DNA of 64,000 bases from Massilia sp. YIM B02763 (GTDB lineage: Bacteria > Pseudomonadota > Gammaproteobacteria > Burkholderiales > Burkholderiaceae_D): positions 62,001 through 126,000 of the forward strand of contig NZ_JASNRD010000012.1 of the NCBI RefSeq assembly GCF_030412015.1. Reading direction: 5' to 3'. Positions 33,278-43,230 of the stretch are shown here, piece after piece (position 1 is the first letter of the stretch; each line of letters starts with the position of its first letter). Made by a program: the position numbers and the translations under genes. The notes beneath the pieces were generated by a model. It was not told the DNA's origin and made no database searches. It worked only from the letters and a program-made list of their open reading frames with translations.

Positions 33278-34231
33278 ATGAAGCTGTACAGCCCGGAACG
33301 CGGCCTGGCCGAACGCCTGGTCGCCATCGCCCTCCCATCCGTGACCCTCGCCTGCGCCGTGCCGCCGCACCTCGCCGGCATGCGCCGCTGGCGCGAACTG
33401 GGCAAGATCCGCCTGCGCGCCCTGCAGCACCGGCGCCTCGCCCGGGACTGGCTGACCCTGCTGAATTCGCACCCGGCGTTTTCCGACTACGTGCGCCAGT
33501 GCCCGCGCTTCCTGTACAAGGCCTTCCGGCCCTACTGCACCCACGCCATCACGCCGGAACAGCGCCTGGAGGCGATCCACGCCCACTACCTGTTCATGTT
33601 CCGGCGCGGCCTGGGCGACACGGTGGCGCGCGCCAGCCGCGGGCCGGTGGTGCTGGCCGAGGCGGCCGGCCGGAGCGGCCTGCCCTATCAGGTGCAGCTG
33701 CGTACGATCGACCGCTTCGACCGCGAGGGCGAACTGGTGCTGCAGCTGGCGCAGGACGACAAGATCGTCTACACGGTGGCGTTCACGGTGGCGCCGCGCG
33801 ACGGCCGCCCCACGCTCTCGATCGGCTGCGTCCAGGGCGGCAAGACGGAGGATGCGCGCGAGGCGATCCGCCTGGCCACGCGCGAGCTGCACGGCATTCG
33901 CCCGAAGCAGCTGATGGTGACGCTGGCGCGCCAGCTGGGCCACGAATACGGCTGCGAGCGCATGCTGCTGGTCTCGAACCGCAACCGCGTGATCTACAAG
34001 GCGATCCGCCACGGCCGCGTGCTGGCCGACTACGACCAGCTGTGGGAAGAGCTGGGCGCCGTGCGGCGCGCCGACGGCGACTACGAACTGGATTGCGCGC
34101 CGCTGGAGGCGCCGGACCTGGAGGCGATTGCGTCGAAGAAGCGGTCGGAGGCGAGGAGGCGGCATGCGCTGGTCAGTGCGCTGGCGGAGGGGGTGTGCGT
34201 GGCGTTGCGCGCACGGGATGCACGCATCTGA
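33278..34231 (+). CDS. DUF535 (VirK/YbjX) family protein
   Basis: A 317-residue protein with the VirK/YbjX pattern: HPAFSDYVRQCPRFLYKAFRPY, LEAIHAHYLFM, RTIDRFDREGELVLQL, and IRLATRELHGIRPKQLM. Family members affect outer-membrane protein localisation and resistance to antimicrobial peptides in enterobacteria. No signal peptide. The ATG at 33278 follows CGGAGCGG; upstream frame is Pro/Arg-rich. It lies between the RHS insertion and LPS genes. Confidence 0.85.
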   Translation: MKLYSPERGLAERLVAIALPSVTLACAVPPHLAGMRRWRELGKIRLRALQHRRLARDWLTLLNSHPAFSDYVRQCPRFLYKAFRPYCTHAITPEQRLEAIHAHYLFMFRRGLGDTVARASRGPVVLAEAAGRSGLPYQVQLRTIDRFDREGELVLQLAQDDKIVYTVAFTVAPRDGRPTLSIGCVQGGKTEDAREAIRLATRELHGIRPKQLMVTLARQLGHEYGCERMLLVSNRNRVIYKAIRHGRVLADYDQLWEELGAVRRADGDYELDCAPLEAPDLEAIASKKRSEARRRHALVSALAEGVCVALRARDARI

Positions 34232-34234
34232 TTC

Positions 34235-34363
34235 CCGTCGTCCCTGCGCAGGCAGGGACCCATACTGAGCATCAGAATTCAGTACGTCGAATACACTCCG
34301 GTATATCCAATATGCGGACGTTGGAAACTCGGCATGGGTCCCTGCCTTCGCAGGGACGACGTG
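34235..34363. repeat. REP-like composite with ~70-bp core
   Basis: Inverted palindromes at about 34236-34262 and 34334-34362 enclose CATACTGAGCATCAGAATTC and AT-rich sequence. The core resembles that of the composite at 20250-20376. It separates convergent DUF535 and waaF genes. Confidence 0.85.
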
Positions 34364-34408
34364 GTGTTTGTTCCGTGTTTCCCATACGCCCGCCCGGGCG
34401 CACATCGC

Positions 34409-35455
34409 TCACCCGCCCAGGATCGGCGCCAGCTCGCGCCACACCCGGTCGACACTCATCTTGTTCATGCAATCGTGGTGCCCCAGCGGGCACTCACGCT
34501 TGCGGCACGGCGAGCATTCCAGGCGCAGCGACACGGTGCGCGACAGGTCGGACAGCGGCGGCGCGTAGTCCGGGTCGGTGGAGCCGTACAGCGCCACCAC
34601 CGGGCGGTTCAGCGCCGAGGCGATGTGCAGCAGGCCCGAGTCGTTCGAGACCACGGCGCCGGCCTGGGCGATCAGGGCGATCGCGTCGTCCAGCGAGGTC
34701 TGGCCGGCCAGGTTGACGACGGCGGGCGCGGCCTGGCCGGCGCATTCCTGCACCTGGTCGCAGGTCTCGCGGTCGTTCGGGGAGCCGAGCAGCGCGATCT
34801 GCACGCCCGGCACCTGGGCCGCGACGCGCTCGGCCAGCGATCCGTAGTGGGCCGGCGGCCAGCGCTTGGCGATGCCGAACTCCGCGCCCGGCGCGAACAC
34901 CACCAGCGGGCGGTCGAGGTCCAGGCCCAGGCGCGCGCGCACGTCGTTCGATTCTTCTCCGCCCACGATCAGGATCGGCCGCACCGCGTGCGGCGACGGC
35001 AGTTCCGGCTCGCGCGCCAGCGCCGAGTAGAACGGCACCATCGAACGGCGCGGGACGTCGTCGTGGTGCATCACGTTGACCATCCCGTAGCGCATCTCTC
35101 CCTTGTAGCCGATGCGGCGCGGGATCCTTGCCAGCCAGGGGATCAACGCGTATTTCAGGGTATTCGGCAGCACGTAGGCGTCGCTGTAGTTGCGCTCCTT
35201 GAGCAGGCGCGCGTACTTGAAGCGCTCGCCCAGCTGCAGGGCGCGGTGGCGGAACGGCGTCACGAGGATGTCGTCCGCTTCCTGGATGCGGCGCCACACG
35301 GGCACCACCTGCGGCGGCGCCAGCACGTCGATAGGGCGCTCCGGATGCTGCTGCTTGAGCATGCGCAGCAGCGGCTGGGCCATCACGGCGTCGCCGATCC
35401 AGTTCGGCGAGATGACGAGGGTGCGCGGCCCGTTCTTCATGTCGTTCCCGTTCAT
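34409..35455 (-). CDS. waaF: LPS heptosyltransferase II
   Basis: A 348-residue GT-B enzyme that adds the second heptose to the LPS inner core on the cytosolic membrane face. The N-terminal SPNWIGDAVMAQPLL, the FAPGAEFGIAKRWP motif (about 191-204), and NDSGLLHIASALNRPVVALYGSTDP at the donor site are typical WaaF signatures; ECSPCRKRECPLGHHDCM is the usual Cys-rich end. The ATG at 35455 overlaps the msbA stop (ATGA). MKNGPRTLV, five codons later, is an alternative start. Confidence 0.95.
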   Translation of the reverse strand: MNGNDMKNGPRTLVISPNWIGDAVMAQPLLRMLKQQHPERPIDVLAPPQVVPVWRRIQEADDILVTPFRHRALQLGERFKYARLLKERNYSDAYVLPNTLKYALIPWLARIPRRIGYKGEMRYGMVNVMHHDDVPRRSMVPFYSALAREPELPSPHAVRPILIVGGEESNDVRARLGLDLDRPLVVFAPGAEFGIAKRWPPAHYGSLAERVAAQVPGVQIALLGSPNDRETCDQVQECAGQAAPAVVNLAGQTSLDDAIALIAQAGAVVSNDSGLLHIASALNRPVVALYGSTDPDYAPPLSDLSRTVSLRLECSPCRKRECPLGHHDCMNKMSVDRVWRELAPILGG

Positions 35456-37197
35456 GACGCTTCCGCCACGTTGGTGAACTGCAGGCGGTACAGGTTGGCG
35501 TACATGCCGCCCAGCGCCAGCAGCTCGTCGTGCGTGCCCTGCTCGACGATACGGCCGTGTTCCATCACGACGATGCGGTCGGCGCGCTCGATGGTCGACA
35601 GGCGGTGCGCGATCACGAAGGTGGTGCGGCCGGCCATCAGGGTGTCGAGCGCGGCCTGCACGGCGCGTTCGGATTCGTTGTCGAGGGCCGACGTGGCTTC
35701 GTCCAGGATCAGGATCGGCGCATCCTTGTAGATCGCGCGCGCGATCGCCACGCGCTGGCGCTGGCCGCCCGACAGGCGCATGCCGTTCTCGCCGATCATC
35801 GTGTCGACGCCTTCCGGCAGGCGCTCGACCACGTCCGTCAGGTGGGCGGCGCGGATCGCGGCCATGAGGCGCGCCTCGTCCACGTGCTCGACGCCGTAGG
35901 CGATGTTGGCGCGCAGCGTGTCGTCGAACAGCACCACGTTCTGGCTCACCAGCGCCAGCTGCTCGCGCAGCGACGCCATCTTGATGTCCTGGTAGGGAAT
36001 GCCGTCCAGCAGGATGCGGCCCGCGTTCGGCTCGTAGAAGCGCGTCACCAGGTTCACGAAGGTCGACTTGCCGCCGCCCGACATGCCGACCAGCGCGACG
36101 GTCTGGCCGGCGCGCACGTCGAGCGACACGCCATCCAGCGCGTTCGCATGGGCGTTCGGGTAGCGGAACACGACGTTCTCGAAGCGCACGTTGCCCAGCG
36201 CGCGGCCGAGCGTGCGGGTGCCCGGATCGTGCTCGACGGGCGCGTCGATCATCTCGAACACGGTCTCGGCGGCGGCGATCCCGCGCTGCATGGGACCGTT
36301 GACCTCGGCCAGCGCCTTCAGCGGCGTGAGCAGCATCAGCATCAGCGTGACGAAGTTGGTGAATTCGCCCACCGTCATGCCGGCCTGCAGGGCCAGCACG
36401 ACGACGAGGGACAGCGCCAGCGAGGTGGCGATCTGGGTGACGGGCGTGGTGGCGGCGAAGGCCACCGTCATGCGCTGGGAGAAGCCGCGCAGCGCCTCGC
36501 TGCGCAGGTAGAAGCGGCGGCTCTCGTAGCGCTCGCCCGAGAACACGCGGATCACCTGGTGGCCGCGCGCCGCCTCCTCGACCACTTGCGTCATCTCGGC
36601 CGTGACGCGCTGGTTCTCGCGGTTCAGGTGGCGCAGGCGCTTGCTGGTGGTGCGCACGATGACGGCCGTCAGCGGCACGACGACGATGGCGACCAGCGTC
36701 AGCTTCCAGTTCAGGTACAGCAGCGAGGCGAGCAAGCCGATCACGACCAGCACGTCGCGCACGAAGGAAATGAAGACGGAATTGATCATGTCGACGACCT
36801 GGCGCACGTCGCCGACCACCGTATTGATCACCTTGCCGGTCGATTCTTCATGGAACCTGGCTACGGGCAGGCGCAGCAGGCGCTCGAAGGCCTTGGCGCG
36901 CAAATCGTTCAGCACGCGGCTGAGCACCCAGTTGTTGTAATAGGCGGTGGCGAAGGTGCCAATGCCGCGCAGGACGAAGATCGATACCAGCACGCCCGGG
37001 ATCCACCACAGCGAGAACTCGACCTTGTCGTTGAAGCCCTTGTCCATCAGCAATTCCAAAGCCTTGCCGAGCAGCGGCTGGGTGGCGGCCGTCAGCGCCA
37101 TCGCGAGCAGCGACAGGAAGGCGCGCCCCCGATAGGGCTTGAGGATCGCCCACAGGCGCTTGATGATGATACGGTTATCCAATTTTATCTTTCGCAT
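35452..37197 (-). CDS. msbA: Lipid A export ABC transporter MsbA
   Basis: A 581-residue half-transporter that flips lipid A-core across the inner membrane. Six helices (about 20-310) precede the ATPase: Walker A GMSGGGKST (about 370), SQNVVLFDDTLRANIAYG Q-loop region, signature LSGGQRQR, and Walker B ILILDEATSALD. Its 5' end overlaps waaL by 23 nt and its 3' end overlaps waaF by 4 nt, making a waaL-msbA-waaF operon. Confidence 0.94.
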   Translation of the reverse strand: MRKIKLDNRIIIKRLWAILKPYRGRAFLSLLAMALTAATQPLLGKALELLMDKGFNDKVEFSLWWIPGVLVSIFVLRGIGTFATAYYNNWVLSRVLNDLRAKAFERLLRLPVARFHEESTGKVINTVVGDVRQVVDMINSVFISFVRDVLVVIGLLASLLYLNWKLTLVAIVVVPLTAVIVRTTSKRLRHLNRENQRVTAEMTQVVEEAARGHQVIRVFSGERYESRRFYLRSEALRGFSQRMTVAFAATTPVTQIATSLALSLVVVLALQAGMTVGEFTNFVTLMLMLLTPLKALAEVNGPMQRGIAAAETVFEMIDAPVEHDPGTRTLGRALGNVRFENVVFRYPNAHANALDGVSLDVRAGQTVALVGMSGGGKSTFVNLVTRFYEPNAGRILLDGIPYQDIKMASLREQLALVSQNVVLFDDTLRANIAYGVEHVDEARLMAAIRAAHLTDVVERLPEGVDTMIGENGMRLSGGQRQRVAIARAIYKDAPILILDEATSALDNESERAVQAALDTLMAGRTTFVIAHRLSTIERADRIVVMEHGRIVEQGTHDELLALGGMYANLYRLQFTNVAEAS

Positions 37198-38416
37198 TCA
37201 GGCAGAAGCCCATCAGCATGAACACCATGAGCGCATAGAACAGGCTGCCTTTCATCGACCAGAAGATCACTTCGGTCAATCCGAATCCAATATAGCCGAG
37301 CACGACGAACGTCCCGGCCAGCGCCGCGGCGAACTGCGGCGCCTGCGCATCGCGGCCGAGGCGGCGCAGGAAAAACGCCAACGGTGCCACCAAGATACTG
37401 GCCCAGAGCACGAACCCGACCACGCCCCCCGTCGCCAGCGCTTGCAACCCGTCATTATGCAGGTGCGGCAGCTCCAGTACCAAGGGATCGAGGCGTCCTT
37501 GTTGTGCAAATTCGGCAAGACGTGTCCTTGCAGCATCGAAATCGCGTCCCAGCAGCGGTTTTTCCTCGATCAGCATCGCCGCGCCCTTCCACAGCTCGAG
37601 GCGGGTGCCGACATTCGTCCAGACGCTGCCGCCTTCGTACCAGGTCTCGGCGTCGCGCACGCCTTCGGCGAAGCGTTCCTGCACACCCAGTGCCGGCACG
37701 AACCACGACGTGCCCAGAAGCAACAATCCGGCGGCCAGCAAGCCGCTCAGCGCGCGGCTGTCGATCATGCGCACGCGCGGCGCCAGCACCAGGGCCACCA
37801 GCAGCAGCGAAATCCAGCCGCCCCGGGTGCCCGTCAGGATCGAGGCCGCCAGCCCGGCCAGCACGCCGGCGCCGCACAGCAGCGTCTCACGCCGGGACGC
37901 GCGCAGGTCGATCGCGCCGGCCAGCGACAGCAAGCCGAGCAGCAGGGCCAGGTCGCCGAAGGTGATCGCATTGATCAAGCCGCCCGGACGGTCGATGTGC
38001 AGCGCCAGGCGCTGCCAGCCGATGAAGGCCAGCGACGCCAGCGCGCCCGTGCTCGCGCCCCACCAGAGGGCGCGGCGCGGCGCGTTCGACACCAGCACGG
38101 CCACCAGCGCGGTGAGCGCCAGGAACATGCGGGCCGGCTTTTCCACCGGCCCCATCGAGGCCCCGCGCACCAGCGCGCAACCCTGCACGAACACGAAGTA
38201 CAACAGGAATGCCAGCACTACCCACCGTACTTGGGGCCAATGGCTGCGCAGCGCATCCCGACTGGGTTTGAACCAGATCAAAGCGCTGATCAGGAACAGA
38301 AAACTGACAAGACTGACGCCGAACAGCGTGACGAGGCTCAAAAAGGGTAACAAGAAAGCCAGGGCGCCGATCCAGTTCCGGGCCGGCGCCCCCATATTCG
38401 TCGAATTACTGTTCAT
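37175..38416 (-). CDS. waaL: O-antigen ligase family protein
   Basis: A 413-residue inner-membrane protein with about ten or eleven helices that transfers lipid-linked O-antigen to lipid A-core in the periplasm. The Wzy_C-type core contains SILTGTRGGWISLLL with the conserved Arg, and the large periplasmic loop with LPHLHNDGLQALATGGVVG carries the conserved His. The start at 38416 (MNSNSTNMG) precedes the first helix; upstream sequence is shared with the divergent GT2 gene. MNSN lies 55 bp from that gene. Confidence 0.88.
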   Translation of the reverse strand: MNSNSTNMGAPARNWIGALAFLLPFLSLVTLFGVSLVSFLFLISALIWFKPSRDALRSHWPQVRWVVLAFLLYFVFVQGCALVRGASMGPVEKPARMFLALTALVAVLVSNAPRRALWWGASTGALASLAFIGWQRLALHIDRPGGLINAITFGDLALLLGLLSLAGAIDLRASRRETLLCGAGVLAGLAASILTGTRGGWISLLLVALVLAPRVRMIDSRALSGLLAAGLLLLGTSWFVPALGVQERFAEGVRDAETWYEGGSVWTNVGTRLELWKGAAMLIEEKPLLGRDFDAARTRLAEFAQQGRLDPLVLELPHLHNDGLQALATGGVVGFVLWASILVAPLAFFLRRLGRDAQAPQFAAALAGTFVVLGYIGFGLTEVIFWSMKGSLFYALMVFMLMGFCLNAKDKIG

Positions 38417-38471
38417 TGATGTTCTTGTGGGATACTCATGCCCCTGAATACAGCAGTGTACATCGGACCTT

Positions 38472-39299
38472 ATGCGGCACGCACAGACAATCTCGGTCGT
38501 GATCACCACCTATAACCGGCCAGACGCGCTGGAGGCGGTGGTTCGGGCATGTTTCATGCAGAACGACAAGAATTTCGAAATCATTATCGCTGATGACGGC
38601 TCGACTGCCAACACGCGAACCTGCATCGAGCGCCTGGCGCAAGGCAGCCCCGTGCCTGTTCAACATGTCTGGCAGCCGGACCAGGGATTCCGGGCGGCCA
38701 TGGCGCGCAACCGGGGCACGCTGGCCGCCACGGGCGAGTACATCGTCTTCCTGGACGGCGACTGCATTCCCCAGCGCGACTTCATCGCGCGCCACCGGGC
38801 GCTGTCCGAACCCGGCTGCCTCGTCTCCGGCAGCCGCATCCTGCTGGACGAGGCGCTGACGCGGCGCGTGCTCGACGAGGGTGTCGACGTCGCCGTGGCG
38901 CCGCTGGCGACGCGCCTCGGCTGGCGCCTGCGCGGCCACATGAACAAGGTCTTGCAGCTCGCCGTGCGCTGGCCGGACCTGGGCCGCACGACGAAGAAAT
39001 TCAGCTGGCGCCGTATCAAGAGCTGCAACCTGGGCGTCTGGAAGAGCGACCTCGAGCGTGTCAACGGCTTCGACGAGAGTTTCACGGGGTGGGGCCACGA
39101 GGATTCCGACCTGGTCGTGCGCCTGTTCCACAGCGGCGTACTGCGCAAGGATGGCGCGTTTGCCACCGAGGTATTTCATTTGTGGCATCGGGAAGCGCAG
39201 CGGGACCAGGAATCGAGCAACCGGCGCGTGGTGCTGGAGCGGGCGGAGGCGAAGGTGACGCAGGCGACGGTGGGGTTGCGGGAACACCAGGCCGCGTGA
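38472..39299 (+). CDS. Family 2 glycosyltransferase
   Basis: A 275-residue GT-A enzyme. ISVVITTYNRPDALEAVV at the N-terminus, IIADDGS (nucleotide site), and FLDGDCIPQ with the metal-binding DxD-like DGDC (about 98) are intact. The C-terminal GWGHEDSDLVVRLFHSG resembles galactosyltransferase family 7C ends. No membrane helix. It probably acts on LPS core or O-antigen, judged from the divergent waaL-msbA-waaF operon. The donor sugar is unknown. Confidence 0.88.
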   Translation: MRHAQTISVVITTYNRPDALEAVVRACFMQNDKNFEIIIADDGSTANTRTCIERLAQGSPVPVQHVWQPDQGFRAAMARNRGTLAATGEYIVFLDGDCIPQRDFIARHRALSEPGCLVSGSRILLDEALTRRVLDEGVDVAVAPLATRLGWRLRGHMNKVLQLAVRWPDLGRTTKKFSWRRIKSCNLGVWKSDLERVNGFDESFTGWGHEDSDLVVRLFHSGVLRKDGAFATEVFHLWHREAQRDQESSNRRVVLERAEAKVTQATVGLREHQAA

Positions 39300-39360
39300 C
39301 CGCATGCGGTGCGGTGGGCACGTGGTGCCCACCCTACGTTACCTCCGCAATAAAAAGCGC

Positions 39361-39448
39361 CGTCGTCCCTGCGAAGGCAGGGACCCAATCTTGTATGCGT
39401 TGCAGTTGCGCGTGAAAAATTGGGCCCCTGCCTTCGCAGGGGCGACGG
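39361..39448. repeat. REP-like palindrome pair (inverted)
   Basis: CGTCGTCCCTGCGAAGGCAG (39361) and an inverted GGGCCCC variant (about 39419-39447). A GTGGGCACGTGGTGCCCACC palindrome at about 39315-39334 precedes the pair, and 20-bp tandem repeats follow. Confidence 0.85.
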
Positions 39449-39512
39449 TATTTTCGCAGGGGCGACGGTATTTTCGCATGGGCGACGGTATTTTTTGGGG
39501 CGACGGTATTAG
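39441..39512. repeat. Four tandem ~20-bp repeats grown from a REP end
   Basis: GGCGACGGTATTTTCGCAGG is repeated at 39441, 39461, 39481 (shortened) and 39499 (partial). The unit is the last half of the REP palindrome plus TATTTTCGC, so the array seems to have expanded from the repeat end. It stops 10 bp before the dnaE stop codon. Confidence 0.9.
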
Positions 39513-39521
39513 CGCCGCGTC

Positions 39522-42500
39522 CTAGTACTCGACCGCCACCTCTTTCGCCCCCAGCTGCAACTCGAGCGCATGCTTGAGCTCATCCGACGGCGCCACCCGC
39601 CAGTCGTCGCCCAGCTGCAGCGTGCACGGGATGCCCTGCGGCGTCACGCGCAGGCTCACCGGGAGGCCGTCGGTCTGGCGGTAGGGCTGCAGGATCTCCG
39701 CCAGCTTGGACGGTGAGGCCGTGCAGGCCAGGTCCATCTCCAGCTTGTGGCCATACTGGATGCGGGCCGCGGCGATGTCGAAGGCCTTTTCGGCCGTGAT
39801 GCGCAGGCCGCCGTTGAAGCGGTCTTCCGATACCTTGCCCACCACCAGCAGGAACTCGTCCTCGCGGAAGATGTTCTTGTTCTGCTCCATCAGCTCGTTG
39901 TAGATCGTGACTTCGACCACGCCCGACTTGTCGTCGAGCTGGACGATCAGGATCTTGCCGCGCTGCGTCAGCTGGGTGCGCACGCCGGTGATGACGCCGC
40001 ACAGCATGCGCGGGTCGCGCGACGGTTCCAGGTCGGAGAGCTTGGTCTTGGCGAAGCGCCGCACCTCCTTCGCGTAGGAGTCGAACATGTGGCCGGACAG
40101 GTAGTAGCCCAGCGCGATCTTTTCCTCGGACAGCTTCTGGCGGTCCGTCCACGGCGTGGCCTTCACGTATTCCGGCGGGGCCACCAGGTCGCTGTCGTCG
40201 CCGCCGAACAGGCTGACCTGGTTGGCGGACGCCGCGGCCTGGTCGGCCACTTCGATGGCGAAGCTCACGGAGGCCAGCAGCACCGCGCGGTCCACGCCGA
40301 AACAATCCATGGCGCCGGCGCGGATCAGCGATTCGATCGTGCGGCGGTTGATCTGCTTGCGGTCGACGCGCTTGCAGAAGTCGAACAGGTCCTTGAACTT
40401 GCCGCCTTCCTCGCGCGCGGCGATGATCGCCTCGATCGCGCCCTGCCCCGCGCCCTTCACGCCGCCCAGGCCGTAGCGGATGTTCGACACCTGCTTGCCG
40501 GTGACGGAACGCGGCTGGCCTTCCGGGGTGAAGCGGAACTGCGATTCGTTCACGTCCGGCGGCAGGATCGTCAGCTTGCAGACGTCGATCGAATCCTCGA
40601 CGAGGATCTTGATCTTCTCCGTGTCTTCCATGGCCAGCGACATGTTGGCTGCCATGAACGCGGCGGTATGGTGGACCTTCAGGTAGGCCGTGTGGTACGA
40701 CAGCAGCGCGTACGCGGCCGCGTGCGACTTGTTGAAGCCGTAGCCCGCGAACTTCTCCATCAAGTCGAAGATCTCGTCGGCCTTTTCCTGCGTCAGGCCA
40801 TCCTTGGCCGCGCCGGCGCGGAAGATCTCGCGGTGCTGCGCCATCTCTTCCGGCTTCTTCTTGCCCATCGCGCGGCGCAGCATGTCCGCGCCGCCCAGCG
40901 AGTAGCCGCCGACGATCTGCGCCATCTGCATCACCTGCTCCTGGTAGACCATGATGCCGTAGGTCTCGGACAGGATCGACTCGGTGCGCGGGTCCGGGTA
41001 GTCGAACTTCTCGCCGTGCTTGCGTTTGCAGAAGTCCGGGATCAGGTCCATCGGGCCCGGACGGTACAGCGCCACCAGCGCGATGATGTCCTCGAAGCGG
41101 TCGGGCCGCGCATCCTTCAGCATGCCCTGCATGCCGCGCGATTCAAGCTGGAACACGGCGACGGTCTTCGCCTCGGTGAGCAGCTTGTACGACGGCCGGT
41201 CGGTCAGCGCCACCTTGGCCAGGTCGAACTCCGCATCCTGCGGATCGAGCGCGCGGATGTAGTTGACGGCGCGGTCCAGGATGGTCAGCGTGGTCAGGCC
41301 CAGGAAGTCGAACTTCACGAGGCCGGCCGCCTCCACGTCGTCCTTGTCGTACTGCGAGACCACGCCGGCATCGCCGCCCTGCGTGTACAGCGGGCAGAAG
41401 TCGGTCAGCTTGCCGGGGGCGATCAGCACGCCGCCGGCGTGCATGCCGATGTTGCGGGTGATGCCTTCGACCTGCTGCGCCAGGTCGAGCAGCTGCTTGA
41501 CCTCCTCCTCGTTCTCCAGCCGCTCCTTGAGCAGCGGCTCCTCCTCGATCGCCTCGGCGATCGACACCGGCTTGCCCGGCTTGAACGGGATCAGCTTCGA
41601 CACGCCGTCGCAGAAGGTATAGCCGAAATCGAGCACGCGGCCCACGTCGCGGATCGCGCCCTTGGCCGCCATCGTACCGAAGGTGGCGATCTGCGAGACC
41701 GCGTCGCGGCCGTACAGGTCCTTCACGTGCTGGATGACCAGCTCTCGCTTTTCCTGGCAGAAGTCGATGTCGAAGTCGGGCATCGAGACGCGTTCCGGGT
41801 TCAGGAAGCGCTCGAACAGCAGGTTGTACTTCAGCGGATCCAGGTCCGTGATCTTGAGCGCGTACGCGACCAGCGAACCCGCGCCGGAGCCGCGGCCCGG
41901 CCCGATCGGCACGCCGTTGTTCTTGCCCCACTGGATGAACTCCGCCACGATCAGGAAGTAGCCCGGGAACTTCATCTTGATGATGGTCTCGTTCTCGAAC
42001 TGCAGGCGCGCCTCGTAGCGTGGCCGTTCCTTCTCGCGCTGCTCCGGGTCCGGATACAGCTGGACGAGGCGCTCTTCCAGGCCCTTCTTCGTTTCCGCGA
42101 CGAGGAACTCGTCGATGGTCATGCCCGGGGTCGGGAAGTTCGGCAGCTGCGGCTTGCCCAGCGTGAGGGTGACGTTGCAGCGCTTGGCGATTTCCACCGA
42201 GTTGGCCAGCGCGCCCGGCAAGTCCTTGAACAGCTCGGCCATCTCGGCCTGCGACTTGAAGCACATGCCTTCGTTGAAGCGGCGCACGCGCTTGGCGTTG
42301 GCCAGCATCTCGCCTTCCGCGATACAAACGCGCGCCTCGTGGGCGATGAATTCGTCCTTGCTGATGAACTGGACCGGATGCGTGGCGACCACCGGCAGCC
42401 CCAGGCGGCCCGCCAGCGCCACCGAATGGCGCACCTGCTGCTCCTGGTTCGGCTGGCCGGCGCGCTGGATCTCGACATAGAAATGCCCCGGGAAGATCTG

Positions 42501-43016
42501 CGCCCAGCGCCGCGCGCAGGCCTCGGCCTTGGCTACGTCGCCGTTGTCGATGGCCTGGCCGATGTCGCCGAACTGGGCGCCGGACAGCACGATCAGGCCG
42601 TTCGCCTGCGGCACCTCCGGCTCGAGCGTGGAGACCGAGGTCGCCAGCGCCTCCAGCCACTCGACGCGGATCTCGGCCCGGCCTTTGTATTGGTTGGTCA
42701 GCCACGCCTTCGACAGCAGTTCGCACAGCTGCAGGTAGCCGGTGCGGTTCTTGCACAGGATGAGCAGGCGGAACGGCTTGTCGCGGTTGTCGTCGTTGGT
42801 GATCCAGGCATCGACCCCGACGATCGGCTTGACCCCCTTCCCGCGCGCCGCTTTATAGAAGCGGACCAGGGCGAACGCATTGGCCAGGTCGGTGACCGCC
42901 ACGGCCGGCTGCTGGTCCTTGACGGCGGCCGCGACCAGGTCGTCGATGCGGACCAGGCCGTCGACGATCGAGTATTCCGAGTGAACGCGAAGGTGGGTAA
43001 AAGTCGGGGAAGTCAT
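39522..43016 (-). CDS. dnaE: DNA polymerase III subunit alpha
   Basis: The 1,164-residue replicative polymerase subunit. The PHP domain is at the N-terminus (FTHLRVHSEYSIVDGLVRID). The catalytic Asp pair is in MPDFDIDFCQ (about 411-416) and the third Asp in VKFDFLGL (about 568). The tail holds helix-hairpin-helix (GLGGVKGAG) and OB-fold regions (GVITGVRTQLTQRGK). All regions are present and of normal length. It has no partner in the operon; a toxin-antitoxin pair lies divergently upstream. Confidence 0.97.
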   Translation of the reverse strand: MTSPTFTHLRVHSEYSIVDGLVRIDDLVAAAVKDQQPAVAVTDLANAFALVRFYKAARGKGVKPIVGVDAWITNDDNRDKPFRLLILCKNRTGYLQLCELLSKAWLTNQYKGRAEIRVEWLEALATSVSTLEPEVPQANGLIVLSGAQFGDIGQAIDNGDVAKAEACARRWAQIFPGHFYVEIQRAGQPNQEQQVRHSVALAGRLGLPVVATHPVQFISKDEFIAHEARVCIAEGEMLANAKRVRRFNEGMCFKSQAEMAELFKDLPGALANSVEIAKRCNVTLTLGKPQLPNFPTPGMTIDEFLVAETKKGLEERLVQLYPDPEQREKERPRYEARLQFENETIIKMKFPGYFLIVAEFIQWGKNNGVPIGPGRGSGAGSLVAYALKITDLDPLKYNLLFERFLNPERVSMPDFDIDFCQEKRELVIQHVKDLYGRDAVSQIATFGTMAAKGAIRDVGRVLDFGYTFCDGVSKLIPFKPGKPVSIAEAIEEEPLLKERLENEEEVKQLLDLAQQVEGITRNIGMHAGGVLIAPGKLTDFCPLYTQGGDAGVVSQYDKDDVEAAGLVKFDFLGLTTLTILDRAVNYIRALDPQDAEFDLAKVALTDRPSYKLLTEAKTVAVFQLESRGMQGMLKDARPDRFEDIIALVALYRPGPMDLIPDFCKRKHGEKFDYPDPRTESILSETYGIMVYQEQVMQMAQIVGGYSLGGADMLRRAMGKKKPEEMAQHREIFRAGAAKDGLTQEKADEIFDLMEKFAGYGFNKSHAAAYALLSYHTAYLKVHHTAAFMAANMSLAMEDTEKIKILVEDSIDVCKLTILPPDVNESQFRFTPEGQPRSVTGKQVSNIRYGLGGVKGAGQGAIEAIIAAREEGGKFKDLFDFCKRVDRKQINRRTIESLIRAGAMDCFGVDRAVLLASVSFAIEVADQAAASANQVSLFGGDDSDLVAPPEYVKATPWTDRQKLSEEKIALGYYLSGHMFDSYAKEVRRFAKTKLSDLEPSRDPRMLCGVITGVRTQLTQRGKILIVQLDDKSGVVEVTIYNELMEQNKNIFREDEFLLVVGKVSEDRFNGGLRITAEKAFDIAAARIQYGHKLEMDLACTASPSKLAEILQPYRQTDGLPVSLRVTPQGIPCTLQLGDDWRVAPSDELKHALELQLGAKEVAVEY

Positions 43017-43230
43017 CCGGGCATTTTACCGCGACCGGGCCGGGTCCGGGATCCCGGCTTGCCGGATTGCATACTCCGTGGCGATTTACAAACAGCAAGG
43101 ATCTTGACAAGCATGCCGCGTCACCGGACGAGCCGCAAAGGCCAACTAACGGACTTGGTGCTATACTTACTGGATGCCGACGAAGAAATCCATCCAAGCT
43201 CCAGCAACGGCAGACCGCGCGCCGAAAACA

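Noticed and set aside
43104..43109. TTGACA as -35 of the toxin-antitoxin promoter
   Set aside because: No -10-like hexamer occurs at 15-19 bp; the TATACT at 43162 is too far away.
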